Assembly: GCF_029543085.1 (NCBI RefSeq)
Contig: NZ_CP119967.1
Location: 5,743,001 to 5,807,000, forward strand
Source: Pseudomonas sp. A34-9
Lineage (GTDB): Bacteria > Pseudomonadota > Gammaproteobacteria > Pseudomonadales > Pseudomonadaceae
DNA length: 64,000 nt
Direction: 5' to 3'
Shown piece after piece: positions 24,671 through 34,566 of the stretch. Each line of letters begins with the position of its first letter. Position 1 is the first letter of the stretch. Below the pieces are notes generated by a model. That model did not search any database. It worked only from the letters and a program-made list of their open reading frames with translations, and was not told the DNA's origin. The position numbers and the translations under genes were made by a program.

Positions 24671-27600
24671 ATGAATCTGCCCATCCCCACGGACGCGGCC
24701 CTGGCAGGCTTTCACCCCGCCGTCAGCGCCTGGTTCAGCAAGACCTTCCCGACGGTCACCGCCGCCCAGGCCCGCGCATGGCCGCTGATCCGCCAGCGCC
24801 GTTCGACGCTGATCGCCGCCCCCACCGGCTCCGGTAAAACCCTCACCGCGTTTCTCGCCGTGCTCGACGATCTCGTGCACCGAGGCCTGGAAAACCCCGA
24901 TGGCCTGCCCGACGAAACGCTGGTGGTGTACGTCTCGCCCCTCAAAGCGCTGTCCAACGACATTCGCATCAACCTGCAACATCCACTGGCCGGGATAACC
25001 GAACAACTGCGGCAGATGAGTCTGCCCGAGCTGCAAATCACCACCGCCGTGCGCACCGGTGACACACCGCAAAAAGAACGCGCGGCCATGCGCAAATCGG
25101 CGCCGCATATTCTGGTGACCACGCCGGAATCACTGTACGTGCTGCTCGGTTCCGAATCCGGACGCAAAATGCTCGGCACCACACGCACCGTGATCATCGA
25201 TGAAATCCACGCCATGGCCGCCGGCAAGCGCGGCAGTCACTTGGTCCTGAGCCTTGAAAGACTGCAAGCGTTATGCACCGAACCGCTGACCCGCATCGGC
25301 CTGTCCGCCACCCAGAAACCGGTCGAAGCCGTGGCGCAGTTCCTCGTTGGCCATGATCGTCCCTGCGAGATCATCGACATCGGCCACGCCCGGCCACGGG
25401 ATCTTGGCATCGAAGTACCGCCGGTGCCGTTGTCAGCAGTGATGGCCAACGATGTCTGGGAATTGGTCTACGACCGCCTCGCCGAACTCGCTCGCGAGCA
25501 CCGCACCACGCTGATTTTCGTCAACACCCGGCGCCTGGCCGAGCGTCTTAGCCGACACCTCAGTGAACGCCTCGGCAAACAAGCCGTGGCGGCGCATCAC
25601 GGCAGTCTGGCCAAGGAATTTCGCCTCGACGCCGAACAACGCCTCAAGCGCGGCGAACTGCAGGTATTGATCGCGACCGCTTCGCTGGAATTGGGCATCG
25701 ATATCGGTGAAGTCGATCTGGTCTGTCAGATCGCCTCGCCGCGCTCCATCGCCGGGTTTCTGCAAAGGGTTGGCCGTTCCGGGCACCAGGTTGGCGGCAC
25801 GCCCAAGGGTCGCCTGTTCGCCACCACCCGCGACGACCTGATCGAATGCGCCGCCCTGCTCGACTGCGTGCGCCGCGGTGAGCTCGACACCTTGCACATT
25901 CCCGCCGCGCCGCTGGATGTGCTGGCGCAACAGATCATCGCCGAAGTCAGTTGTCAGGAATGGCCGGAGGACGCCTTGCTGGCGATGTTCCGCCGCGCCT
26001 CGCCCTATCGCGACCTCGACGAAAAACACTATCAAGCCCTGCTGAGCATGCTCGCCGAAGGCTACAACGGCCGCCAGGGTATCCGCAGCGCCTACCTGCA
26101 CCGCGACGCCGTCAGCCGCACTTTGCGTGGCCGGCGCGGCGCGCAACTGACGGCCGTGACCAGCGGCGGCACCATCCCCGACAACGCTGACTACAGCGTG
26201 ATGCTCGAGCCGCAAGGCCTGAACATCGGCAGCGTCAATGAAGACTTCGCCGTGGAAAGCATTGCCGGCGATGTGTTCCAGCTTGGCAATACCTCCTACC
26301 GGATCCTGCGCGTGGAAGCCGGCAAGGTGCGCGTCGAAGATGCCCACGGCCAGCCGCCGACCATTCCGTTCTGGCTCGGCGAGGCGCCGGGGCGCAGCGA
26401 TGAATTGTCATCCGCTGTCGCACGTCTGCAAGCACAGCTCGACTCGCTACTCGGCGCCAGCCCCGGCGATCTGCAACCGGCGCTCGACTGGCTGACGCAG
26501 ACCCTCGGCCTCAACCGCGCCAGCGCCGAGCAACTGGTCGAGTATCTGGCCCGAGCCCGGCAGACCCTCGGCGCCCTGCCCTCGCAGGACACGCTGCTGA
26601 TGGAGCGTTTTTTCGACGAGTCCGGCGGCACTCAACTGATTATCCATTCACCGTTCGGCAGCCGCATCAACCGCGCCTGGGGACTGGCCTTGCGCAAGCG
26701 TTTCTGCCGCACCTTCAACTTCGAATTGCAGGCTGCCGCCAGCGAGGACGCCATCGTGCTGTCGCTGTCCACCAGCCACAGTTTTGAACTCGATGACGTC
26801 TGGCGTTACCTGCACAGCAGCAGTGCCGAGCATGTCCTGATTCAAGCGGTGCTCGATGCGCCGCTGTTCGGCGTGCGCTGGCGCTGGAATGCCGGAGTGG
26901 CGTTGGCGCTGCCGCGCTTTACCGGCGGGCGCAAAGTCGCCCCGCAGTTGCAGCGGATGAAAAGCGAAGACCTGATTGCCAGCGTGTTTCCCGATCAGAT
27001 TGCGTGCCTGGAAAACCTCGCCGGTGAACGGGAAATTCCCGCTCACCCGTTGATCGAACAAACCCTCGACGATTGCCTGCACGAGGCGATGGACAGCGAA
27101 GGCTGGCTCAATCTGCTGCGGCGCATGGAGCGTGGCGAGGTGCGTCTGATCAGCCGCGATCTGCCGGCGCCCTCACCGCTCGCCGCTGAAATTCTCAGCG
27201 CGCGGCCGTACACCTTTCTCGACGACGCACCGCTGGAAGAACGCCGAACCCAGGCGGTGATCAACCGGCGCTGGAGCGATCCGCAATCGACTGATGATCT
27301 CGGTGCGCTGGATACCGATGCGATTGCCGCCGTGCGTGAAGAAGCGTGGCCGACGCCGAACGCTGTGGACGAAATGAATGAGGCGCTGATGAGCCTGGCG
27401 TGCATCAGCGAGGCTGAAGTGCAAGCGAACGAAGGTTGGCGTGCATGGCTGGAAACCCTGACCAGCAGCGGTCGCGCCTGCCGTCTGCAGATCGACTCCG
27501 AGCATTGTTTATGGCTCGCCCGTGAACGCCTGACCTGCCTGCAAACGCTTTATCCACAGGCGATTGTGCAACCCGAGTTGGAGGCGTTGCCGGGATTCGC

Positions 27601-28966
27601 TGAAATCTGGACGTTGGATGAAGCCTTGGTCGAGGTGATCCGCGCGCGTCTCGGTGCGTTCGGCCCACTGCCGTTATCCGCTATTGCCGAACCGCTCGCG
27701 TTAGCGCCTGCTCAGGTCCAGCAAGCCCTTGCCCAACTGGAACGCGAAGGCTATGTGTTACGTGGCCAATTCACGCCGAAAATCAATGTCGAGCAATGGT
27801 GCGAACGGCATTTGCTCGCGCGCATTCATCGCTACACGGTCAAGCGCCTGCGCCGGGAAATCGAACCGGTCGCGCTGCAGGATTTCATGCGGTTTCTGTT
27901 CGACTGGCAGCATCTGTCGCCCGCGACTCGGGGTCAGGGCAGCGCCATATTGCCGGCGATTGTCGGCCAGTTCGAAGGTTACGCGGCGGCGGCTTCGGCG
28001 TGGGACAGCGACCTGCTCCCGGCCCGTCTCAAGGACTATTCACCGAGCTGGCTGGATGACCTGTGCCGCAACGGCAAACTGGTGTGGACGCGCCTCAGCG
28101 CCCGGCAAAAAATCAGCGGCACGGCGTTGCGCAGCACGCCGATCGTGTTGCTGCCACGCAATCAGGTGGGTGTATGGAGTGCATTGGCTGAGCAGACGCC
28201 GGTAAGCGAACTGTCGCCGAAAACCCAAAAGGTTTTTGAAGCGCTGAGCCAGCACGGTGCGCTGTTTTTCGATGAGCTGATTCATGAAGCGCACCTGCTG
28301 CGCACCGAACTGGAGATCGCCTTGCAGGAGCTGGTCGGCGCTGGCCTGGTAAACGCCGACAGCTTCGCCGGCCTGCGCGCGTTGATCACCCCGGCAAGCA
28401 AGCGCCAGCAGCGCAGCAGTCGTCGCGGGCGCGGCGCGTTTGTGGGTGGGATGGACGATGCCGGGCGTTGGGCATTGCTGCGGCGCGGGGCCGCTGTGGA
28501 TAACAGCGAGACGCTGGAGCACGTCGCGATGACCTTATTGCGGCGCTACGGCGTAGTGTTCTGGCGCCTGCTCGAACGTGAGGCGGATTGGTTGCCGAGT
28601 TGGCGGGAATTGCTGCGAACGTTTCATCGCCTGGAAGCGCGGGGCGAGATTCGTGGCGGGCGGTTTGTCAGTGGTTTGGCGGGGGAACAGTTTGCCTTGC
28701 CCGAAGCGATTCCATTACTGCGCGAAGTACGTCGGCGGCCGCATGACGGCAGTCTGGTGGCGGTGTGTGGGGTTGATCCGCTGAATTTGGCCGGGACGTT
28801 ATTGCCAGGGGTGAAAGTGCCGGCGCTGGTGAGTAATCGGCTGGTGTATCGCGATGGGTTGCCGGCGGCGGCGGAGATTGCCGGCAAGCAGCAGTTCTGG
28901 CTGGAGCTGGATCAGGTCGCCATGGAGCAGGTGCGCAGCAAGCTGATCCGGCATTGGGTGAGTTGA
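24671..28966 (+). CDS. lhr: ATP-dependent helicase Lhr (long form)
   Basis: 1431-aa superfamily 2 helicase implicated in DNA/RNA repair-related unwinding. Walker A is APTGSGKT (50-57), motif Ia VSPLKALSNDIRIN, DEIH box 177-180, motif III LSATQKP, and the second RecA domain has TLIFVNTRRLAERL, IATASLELGIDIGEVDLVCQ and QRVGRSGHQVGG. A winged-helix and Lhr-specific domain follow (SVMLEPQGLNIGSVNEDFAVES, INRAWGLALRKRF). After about residue 880 comes the long C-terminal extension of Lhr-Ct type, present here in full, close to the E. coli length. No adjacent partner nuclease or ligase gene is seen. Confidence 0.95.
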   Translation: MNLPIPTDAALAGFHPAVSAWFSKTFPTVTAAQARAWPLIRQRRSTLIAAPTGSGKTLTAFLAVLDDLVHRGLENPDGLPDETLVVYVSPLKALSNDIRINLQHPLAGITEQLRQMSLPELQITTAVRTGDTPQKERAAMRKSAPHILVTTPESLYVLLGSESGRKMLGTTRTVIIDEIHAMAAGKRGSHLVLSLERLQALCTEPLTRIGLSATQKPVEAVAQFLVGHDRPCEIIDIGHARPRDLGIEVPPVPLSAVMANDVWELVYDRLAELAREHRTTLIFVNTRRLAERLSRHLSERLGKQAVAAHHGSLAKEFRLDAEQRLKRGELQVLIATASLELGIDIGEVDLVCQIASPRSIAGFLQRVGRSGHQVGGTPKGRLFATTRDDLIECAALLDCVRRGELDTLHIPAAPLDVLAQQIIAEVSCQEWPEDALLAMFRRASPYRDLDEKHYQALLSMLAEGYNGRQGIRSAYLHRDAVSRTLRGRRGAQLTAVTSGGTIPDNADYSVMLEPQGLNIGSVNEDFAVESIAGDVFQLGNTSYRILRVEAGKVRVEDAHGQPPTIPFWLGEAPGRSDELSSAVARLQAQLDSLLGASPGDLQPALDWLTQTLGLNRASAEQLVEYLARARQTLGALPSQDTLLMERFFDESGGTQLIIHSPFGSRINRAWGLALRKRFCRTFNFELQAAASEDAIVLSLSTSHSFELDDVWRYLHSSSAEHVLIQAVLDAPLFGVRWRWNAGVALALPRFTGGRKVAPQLQRMKSEDLIASVFPDQIACLENLAGEREIPAHPLIEQTLDDCLHEAMDSEGWLNLLRRMERGEVRLISRDLPAPSPLAAEILSARPYTFLDDAPLEERRTQAVINRRWSDPQSTDDLGALDTDAIAAVREEAWPTPNAVDEMNEALMSLACISEAEVQANEGWRAWLETLTSSGRACRLQIDSEHCLWLARERLTCLQTLYPQAIVQPELEALPGFAEIWTLDEALVEVIRARLGAFGPLPLSAIAEPLALAPAQVQQALAQLEREGYVLRGQFTPKINVEQWCERHLLARIHRYTVKRLRREIEPVALQDFMRFLFDWQHLSPATRGQGSAILPAIVGQFEGYAAAASAWDSDLLPARLKDYSPSWLDDLCRNGKLVWTRLSARQKISGTALRSTPIVLLPRNQVGVWSALAEQTPVSELSPKTQKVFEALSQHGALFFDELIHEAHLLRTELEIALQELVGAGLVNADSFAGLRALITPASKRQQRSSRRGRGAFVGGMDDAGRWALLRRGAAVDNSETLEHVAMTLLRRYGVVFWRLLEREADWLPSWRELLRTFHRLEARGEIRGGRFVSGLAGEQFALPEAIPLLREVRRRPHDGSLVAVCGVDPLNLAGTLLPGVKVPALVSNRLVYRDGLPAAAEIAGKQQFWLELDQVAMEQVRSKLIRHWVS

Positions 28967-28970
28967 ACCG

Positions 28971-29046
28971 ACGCCTTCGCGAGCAGGCTCGCTCCCACAG
29001 TTTGATCGCGTTCCCCCTGTGGGAGCGAGCCTGCTCGCGAAGGCGT
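28971..29046. repeat. REP pair with a perfect 30-bp inverted repeat
   Basis: The arms at 28971-29000 and 29017-29046 are exact reverse complements over 30 bases (left arm begins ACGCCTTCGCGAGCAGGCTC), with a 16-base spacer. It is the best-conserved copy of the GAGCCTGCTCGC family here and lies between the convergent lhr and mscS-type genes. Confidence 0.93.
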
Positions 29047-29071
29047 CAGCAGCCCTACACCAGAACATGCT

Positions 29072-31165
29072 CTATGTCCGCGATTGCTGCGGCACCTCAC
29101 TCGCCACCACCGCCCCCTCCTGCTGCCGTTTCGGCAACAAAACCTGCTGTGGATAAGTCTGCGCGAAATGCACCTGCGGGCTGTTATCCACAAGCTTCTT
29201 CAAACGCTGGTTGAACGCCCGGCTCACCGCATACTGGCCGCCCGACACCGTTCTGAACTGCGCCGTCAGCACCACGCCGTTCAAATCCATCCTGTCCACG
29301 CCAAACACATCCAGCGGCCCTTGCAGGTTGTACTTGAGGAACGGGTCTTCACGAATCGAATCGCCCGTCTCGCGGATCAACTCAATGGCCTTGTCGACAT
29401 CCGTGTCATAGGTGAACTGCACCGAGAAAAACGCAAAGGCAAACTGCCGCGATTGGTTGGTCACTGCCTTGATCTGGCCGAACGGCACCGAGTGCACAAA
29501 ACCTTTACCGTCACGCAGGCGCAGCGTGCGAATGGTCAACCCTTCGACCGTACCGGCATGGCCCGAGTCGAGCACCACCCAATCGCCAATCGACAGGGTG
29601 TCTTCGATGATGATGAACAGCCCGGTGATCACGTCCTGCACCAGTTGCTGCGAGCCGAAACCGATGGCCAGCCCGACCACCCCGGCACCCGCCAGCAGTG
29701 GCGCGACGTTGATCCCCAGATTGGCCATGGTGGTGATCGCGCAGATCACCACGAGGATGATTTTGATCGCGTTGCGCAGCAGCGGCAGAATGGTTTTTAC
29801 CCGCGTACTCGGCTGGCGCACCGCGCGTCTGCTGAGTGGCGGTTTCAGTGCCTCCTGAATCGCCGTGTCGAGCACCACCCACAACAGCCACGTCACCAGG
29901 AAGATCAGGCCAATGCTGCTCAACGCGTTGCTGATCGCCCGGCCGACCGTGCTGCTCTGGGCAAAATCAAGCAGCGACACGCCCCAGATCCGCCCGAGGA
30001 TATCGATGAAGGCAATGGCGATGACGATCCGCAGCAAGGCATGCAAGAGGCTGAGGAAACGTTCCTTGTAGGCGCTGCTGCGCTGGATCGCTTCGGCCTT
30101 TCGTGACTTGAACAAGTGCTGCAGGATCGTGCTGAGGAATACCGTGCCGATTAACAAAACCGTGGTCAACAGAGCGCAGCGCAGGGCTTTCTGATTGTCC
30201 TCGCCGATGCCGATCAGATTGACCGCCGAGACCAGCACCATCAGCACAATCGGCCAATACCACAGCCCCGAGAAAATCCGCAGCGATTCCTGTAATGAGG
30301 GTTGTTTCAAGCGCTGGCTCAGCGAACGATTACGGATCAGATGCGCCACCGGGCGACGCAGGCGAATCACCAGTAAACCGAAAATGATCGAGGCGATCAG
30401 CCCGGTGAACACCGCAATACTGCTGGTGATATTGCCACCCAATTGACGAGCGATCTGCGGGCTGGTCAGCGCGTCGCTGAGGGCCGCGAGGAAGCCAATC
30501 AGGAACAGCGGACGCGGGCAATAATCACGAATGATCCGCGCCGCCGGACGTTTATGGCCGATGTTGAACATCACCACCACGCACAGCAACATCGAGGTGG
30601 AAAAGATGCCGCTGCTAGTGGCGTAGGCCAGACATAGCGCCAGTGCACGGCCTACCGAAGCTTGCAGAAAATGGCTGACGTACAGGGTCAGCGGCAGACA
30701 GATCAGCGCCGGCACGGTGTACGGCAGCAAGTAACCGAGCAGGTCCTGACTGCGCTGACGGGTGCGCAGCCATCGCCCCTCACCCAAGCGTTTGGCCAAC
30801 AGGCTGCCAAGCACGGTCAATAACGCGAAACTGCCGAGCCAGACGCCCGACAGCGTGAGGAAATCCCCGGCGACGCTCCAGCCCGAGCGGTTCGACGGTT
30901 GATTGACCAGTTTGTCGACTTCATCGGCGGCACGATCGGCGCGCAGGCGCCAGGCATCGACCAGGTGTTCGTTGAGGTCGAGTTTGTCCTGGACGTCGTC
31001 GATGCTCGAACTGATCGCACCGAGCAGCCCGCCCTGCACAATCGGTTCAGGTTTGGCCGCTTCTTCGGTGGTGGCCGGTACGCCCGGCAATGCGGCGGCG
31101 TCGATTTCACTGGCGCCGAGAAACAACAGTGCTCCCAGCACCATGGCGATCCTGAACTTGAGCAA
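29072..31165 (-). CDS. Large mechanosensitive channel of the MscS family (YbiO-like)
   Basis: About 697 aa. An N-terminal signal-like segment (FRIAMVLGALLFLGASEIDA) is followed by a periplasmic region predicted helical, then about ten membrane segments. The pore helix and beta domain of MscS follow: NLGINVAPLLAGAGVVGLAIGFGSQQLVQDVITGLFIIIEDTLSIGDWVVL, then RTLRLRDGKGFVHSVPFGQIKAVTNQSR. The channel opens under membrane tension to release osmolytes. The pore region is very close to E. coli YbiO. The start is taken as TTG 31165, with GGGAG 9 bases upstream; ATG 31144 is possible. A longer frame to 31249 would put non-conserved residues before the signal peptide. Confidence 0.9.
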   Translation of the reverse strand: MLKFRIAMVLGALLFLGASEIDAAALPGVPATTEEAAKPEPIVQGGLLGAISSSIDDVQDKLDLNEHLVDAWRLRADRAADEVDKLVNQPSNRSGWSVAGDFLTLSGVWLGSFALLTVLGSLLAKRLGEGRWLRTRQRSQDLLGYLLPYTVPALICLPLTLYVSHFLQASVGRALALCLAYATSSGIFSTSMLLCVVVMFNIGHKRPAARIIRDYCPRPLFLIGFLAALSDALTSPQIARQLGGNITSSIAVFTGLIASIIFGLLVIRLRRPVAHLIRNRSLSQRLKQPSLQESLRIFSGLWYWPIVLMVLVSAVNLIGIGEDNQKALRCALLTTVLLIGTVFLSTILQHLFKSRKAEAIQRSSAYKERFLSLLHALLRIVIAIAFIDILGRIWGVSLLDFAQSSTVGRAISNALSSIGLIFLVTWLLWVVLDTAIQEALKPPLSRRAVRQPSTRVKTILPLLRNAIKIILVVICAITTMANLGINVAPLLAGAGVVGLAIGFGSQQLVQDVITGLFIIIEDTLSIGDWVVLDSGHAGTVEGLTIRTLRLRDGKGFVHSVPFGQIKAVTNQSRQFAFAFFSVQFTYDTDVDKAIELIRETGDSIREDPFLKYNLQGPLDVFGVDRMDLNGVVLTAQFRTVSGGQYAVSRAFNQRLKKLVDNSPQVHFAQTYPQQVLLPKRQQEGAVVASEVPQQSRT

Positions 31166-31258
31166 AACTCCGATCTCCCGTGACTGAACCTGTAAGGAAC
31201 TGATCGGTAATTGCACAGCAAGTTCAAGAGCACCCTCACAGAGCATCACCGCGAACCC

Positions 31259-31365
31259 GATCGTTCCCGCGCTCTGCGTGGGAATGCAGCCAGTGACGCT
31301 ATGCGTCCCAAAAGCGGACGCGGAGCGTCCATTGAGGCATTCCCACGCAGAGCGCGGGAACGATC
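31259..31365. repeat. Large inverted repeat with two internal stems
   Basis: Perfect 29-bp arms at 31259-31287 and 31337-31365; the left arm begins GATCGTTCCCGCGCTCTGCG. They enclose GACGCTATGCGTC (31294-31306) and GGACGCGGAGCGTCC (31316-31330), each a short hairpin. The element would fold as a cruciform or a three-stem RNA. It lies upstream of both divergent flanking genes. The interval 31166-31574 holds only this and the repeat at 31411. Confidence 0.85.
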
Positions 31366-31410
31366 AACAAGTCCGGAGTCGAACTCAAATCCTGAGAACC
31401 CTGAAGATCC

Positions 31411-31463
31411 GCTCCCTTCCCCCTCGCCCCCTCTGGGAGAGAGGGTTGGGTGAGGGGGAGCGC
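31411..31463. repeat. CCCTCTGGGAGAG-type palindromic repeat
   Basis: GCTCCCTTCCCCCTCGCCCC, then CTCTGGGAGAG and GGGTTGGGTGAGGGGGAGCG. It is an imperfect inverted repeat of the same family as 22385-22546. No gene is visible here. Confidence 0.7.
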
Positions 31464-31574
31464 TTTTGATCTACGCCTTGGACGTGACCGTCCGTAATGC
31501 CATCGAAACTTTCCCGAACCGCTCGCAGTCATCAAAAGATACCGGCAACACGAGGACTTTCGACGGAGGGCGGC

Positions 31575-32501
31575 ATGGCAACGATTCACATCGGTATTTC
31601 CGGCTGGCGCTACGCCCCGTGGCGCGGCGATTTCTACCCCAAGGGACTGGCGCAAAAGCGCGAACTGCAATTTGCTTCGCGGGCGGTCAACAGCATCGAA
31701 ATCAATGGATCGTTCTACGCCCTGCAGCGGCCCGAGCGTTACGCCCAGTGGTACGCCGAAACACCCGACGACTTCGTTTTCAGCGTCAAGGCGCCGCGTT
31801 TCATCACCCACATCCGCCGCTTGCGCGAGATCGAAAAACCGTTAGCGAACTTCTTCGCCTCCGGGGTGCTGGAACTCAAGGAAAAGCTCGGTCCGATCCT
31901 TTGGCAGTTCCCGCCAAACTTCAAATTCGAGCCTGAGCGCTTCGAACACTTCCTCGCATTGTTACCCCACGACACCGAAGCCGCCGCCACCCTCGCCCAT
32001 CAGCACGATGCCCACCTGCATGGTCACGCGAGCATGAAATCCTGGCGTAAAAAACCGCTGCGCCACGCCGTGGAAATCCGCAACGAGAGCTTTATCACCC
32101 CCGAGTTCGTGCGCTTGTTGAAGCGCCACAACACCGCGCTGGTGATCGCTGACACCGCGGACAAATGGCCGTACCGCGAAGACCTCACCAGCGACTTTGT
32201 CTACCTGCGTCTGCACGGCGCCGAAGAGCTGTACGCCAGTGGCTACACCGCACCGGCACTCAAACGCTGGGCCGAGCGCATCGACGCCTGGCACCACGGC
32301 CAGCAACCCAAAGACGCCCTCCTGATCGCCCCACGGCTAAAACCGCGCGCGCGCAAATCCCGTGAGGTGTTCTGCTATTTCGACAACGACATCAAAGTCC
32401 GTGCCCCGTATGACGCGCGCGATCTGCTGCACCGTTTCGAACTGGATAAAAACCTCGCCACCACCCCCGGTGAACCGGTTGCCGAAGGGGTACTGCCATG
32501 A
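31575..32501 (+). CDS. DUF72 family protein
   Basis: 308-aa TIM-barrel-like protein of unknown activity. It starts [22 protein letters not shown], then [113 protein letters not shown] and [17 protein letters not shown], all standard DUF72 blocks. GGAGG 5 bases upstream fixes the ATG at 31575. The stop overlaps the start of the YbhP-like gene, so it is the first gene of a four-gene coupled set with ybhP, clsB and ybhN. Confidence 0.9.
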   Translation: MATIHIGISGWRYAPWRGDFYPKGLAQKRELQFASRAVNSIEINGSFYALQRPERYAQWYAETPDDFVFSVKAPRFITHIRRLREIEKPLANFFASGVLELKEKLGPILWQFPPNFKFEPERFEHFLALLPHDTEAAATLAHQHDAHLHGHASMKSWRKKPLRHAVEIRNESFITPEFVRLLKRHNTALVIADTADKWPYREDLTSDFVYLRLHGAEELYASGYTAPALKRWAERIDAWHHGQQPKDALLIAPRLKPRARKSREVFCYFDNDIKVRAPYDARDLLHRFELDKNLATTPGEPVAEGVLP

Positions 32502-33295
32502 GCATTCCAGAACCGGTTGGCTTCACTGACGAGGGCAGCGTGGTCGCACCGTCAGTGCGCACCTTTACCGTGCTGACGGTGAATACCCACAAGGGGTTCA
32601 CGGCGCTCAACCGGCGCTTCATCCTGCCGGAGCTGCGCGAAGCAGTGCGCAGCGTGGCAGCCGACGTGGTGTTTCTGCAGGAAGTCCACGGCACCCACGA
32701 ACAGCATCCCAAGCGCTACAACAATTGGCCGACGATGCCGCAATACGAATTCCTCGCCGACAGCCTCTGGCCGCAGTTCGCCTACGGGCGTAATGCGGTG
32801 TACCCGGAGGGCGATCACGGCAACGCGCTGCTGTCGAAATTCCAGATCATCCGCCATGACAATCTCGACGTGTCGATCAGCGGCCACGAAAACCGTGGTC
32901 TGTTGCATTGTGTGCTGCGCCTGCCCGGCGACGGTGTCGAGATCCATGCGATTTGCGTGCACCTGGGCCTGCGCGAAAGTCATCGCAACGCCCAGCTTGA
33001 ATTGCTCATGCAGCGCTTGGCGGAGTTGCCCGACGATGCACCGGTAATCGTCGCCGGCGACTTCAACGACTGGCGCCAGCGCGCCGATGCCCAACTCAAA
33101 CCCTGTGGCCTGCGCGAAGTATTTGCCGAGCAGCAGGGCAAACCGGCGCGCAGTTTCCCGGCGCGCCTGCCGACACTGCGGCTCGACCGTATTTACGTGC
33201 GCAACCTCAAGGCCAGCCTGCCGAAAGTGCTCGCGAACCGACCGTGGTCGCACCTTTCCGACCACGTCCCGCTATCGGTGGAGATCGAACTATGA
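32498..33295 (+). CDS. ybhP: Endonuclease/exonuclease/phosphatase family protein (YbhP-like)
   Basis: 265 aa of the EEP fold (Mg-dependent phosphodiesterases including DNase I and sphingomyelinases). Visible motifs: [25 protein letters not shown] with the metal-binding Glu, [35 protein letters not shown] with the Asp/Asn pair, and [13 protein letters not shown] with the terminal Asp-His. No signal peptide. Both ends overlap neighbours (ATGA). The order YbhP-ClsB-YbhN matches the E. coli operon and suggests a function in phospholipid head-group metabolism; the substrate is unknown. Confidence 0.9.
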   Translation: MSIPEPVGFTDEGSVVAPSVRTFTVLTVNTHKGFTALNRRFILPELREAVRSVAADVVFLQEVHGTHEQHPKRYNNWPTMPQYEFLADSLWPQFAYGRNAVYPEGDHGNALLSKFQIIRHDNLDVSISGHENRGLLHCVLRLPGDGVEIHAICVHLGLRESHRNAQLELLMQRLAELPDDAPVIVAGDFNDWRQRADAQLKPCGLREVFAEQQGKPARSFPARLPTLRLDRIYVRNLKASLPKVLANRPWSHLSDHVPLSVEIEL

Positions 33296-34566
33296 GCAGC
33301 GCGCCGCTGGAGAAATCCGCCGTGGAACCGATAGCCATCACCCCGCCGATACGTGAGCCCGGCCACGTTGATGTCGAGTACAGCTGGCAGGGCAACAACC
33401 GCGTCGAGTTGCTGGAAAACGGCGAGGAGTATTTCCCCCGCGTGTTCGAAGCGATGCGCGCGGCGAAGAGTGAAATCCTCCTCGAGACCTTCATCGTTTT
33501 CGAAGACAAGGTCGGTGCCGAGTTGAAGGAAGTTCTGATCGACGCCGCCCGGCGTGGCGTGCGTACCACCGTCAGCTTCGACGGTTTCGGTTGTGGCGAG
33601 TTGACTACCGGCTATCTCAGCGAGCTGAGCGAAGCCGGCGTGCATTTGCAGATCTTCGACCCGGCGCCGAAACGCCTGGGCATCCGCACCAATTGGTTCC
33701 GCCGTTTGCATCGCAAGATCGTGGTGGTCGACGGTCTGATCGCGTTTATTGGCGGGATCAACTTTTCCGGCGATCACCTGGCCGATTTCGGCCCCGAAGC
33801 CAAGCAGGATTATGCGGTGCAGGTCCAGGGCCCGGCGGTTGCTGACATTCACCACTTCGCCCTGCTGCAAAGCGGCCGCCCCGGGCGCGCAAGATTCTGG
33901 TGGCAACGCCGGCGCCAGCGCCGCGCGGAAATGGCCTTCAACGATCACGACGGTCAGGTACGTCTGGTGTTCCGCGACAACGATCAACACCCCACCGATA
34001 TCGAGGACGTGTATTTGCAGGTACTGCGCCGCGCCAAACGCCGCGTGGTGATCGCCAACGCCTACTTTTTCCCCGGCTACCGCTTGCTGCGGGAAATCCG
34101 TAATGCAGCGCGGCGCGGCGTCGAGGTGAGGCTGATTCTGCAAGGCCAGCCGGACATGCTGGTGGCCAAACTGGCGGCGCGTATGACCTATGACTACCTG
34201 CTCAAGGCCGGCGTGCAGATTCACGAATATTGCCAGCGCCCGCTGCACGGCAAAGTCGCCCTGGTCGATGAAGAGTGGAGCACGGTCGGCTCGAGCAATC
34301 TCGACCCGCTGAGCCTGTCGCTGAACCTGGAAGCCAACGTGCTGATCCGCGACCGCGCGTTCAATCAGCATTTGTTCGAGCGCCTCGAAGACCTCAGCGA
34401 AAACCACTGCAAAGCCATGGATCCCGGCAAATCACCACGGGGGCGCATCTGGCACATGACCGTGGGTTTTCTGGTGTTCCACTTTCTGCGGCATTTTCCG
34501 GCCATGGCCGGTTGGCTGCCGGCGCACAAACCAAGGCTCAAGCCTTTTCGAGGTGATACGCCATGA
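33292..34566 (+). CDS. clsB: Cardiolipin synthase B
   Basis: 424-aa phospholipase D superfamily enzyme making cardiolipin from phosphatidylglycerol (and possibly other alcohol acceptors). Two HKD motifs are complete: His140-Lys142-Asp147 in [19 protein letters not shown], and His319-Lys321-Asp326 in [21 protein letters not shown]. It lacks the two N-terminal membrane helices of ClsA, as expected for ClsB, and has a hydrophobic C-terminal segment ([21 protein letters not shown]). The ATG at 33292 overlaps the ybhP stop; the end overlaps ybhN. Confidence 0.95.
   Translation: MSSAPLEKSAVEPIAITPPIREPGHVDVEYSWQGNNRVELLENGEEYFPRVFEAMRAAKSEILLETFIVFEDKVGAELKEVLIDAARRGVRTTVSFDGFGCGELTTGYLSELSEAGVHLQIFDPAPKRLGIRTNWFRRLHRKIVVVDGLIAFIGGINFSGDHLADFGPEAKQDYAVQVQGPAVADIHHFALLQSGRPGRARFWWQRRRQRRAEMAFNDHDGQVRLVFRDNDQHPTDIEDVYLQVLRRAKRRVVIANAYFFPGYRLLREIRNAARRGVEVRLILQGQPDMLVAKLAARMTYDYLLKAGVQIHEYCQRPLHGKVALVDEEWSTVGSSNLDPLSLSLNLEANVLIRDRAFNQHLFERLEDLSENHCKAMDPGKSPRGRIWHMTVGFLVFHFLRHFPAMAGWLPAHKPRLKPFRGDTP

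Noticed and set aside
22385..31463. CRISPR-like arrays suggested by repeated palindromes
   Set aside because: Repeats are dispersed, in inverted pairs, with no regular spacing or unique spacers and no cas genes.
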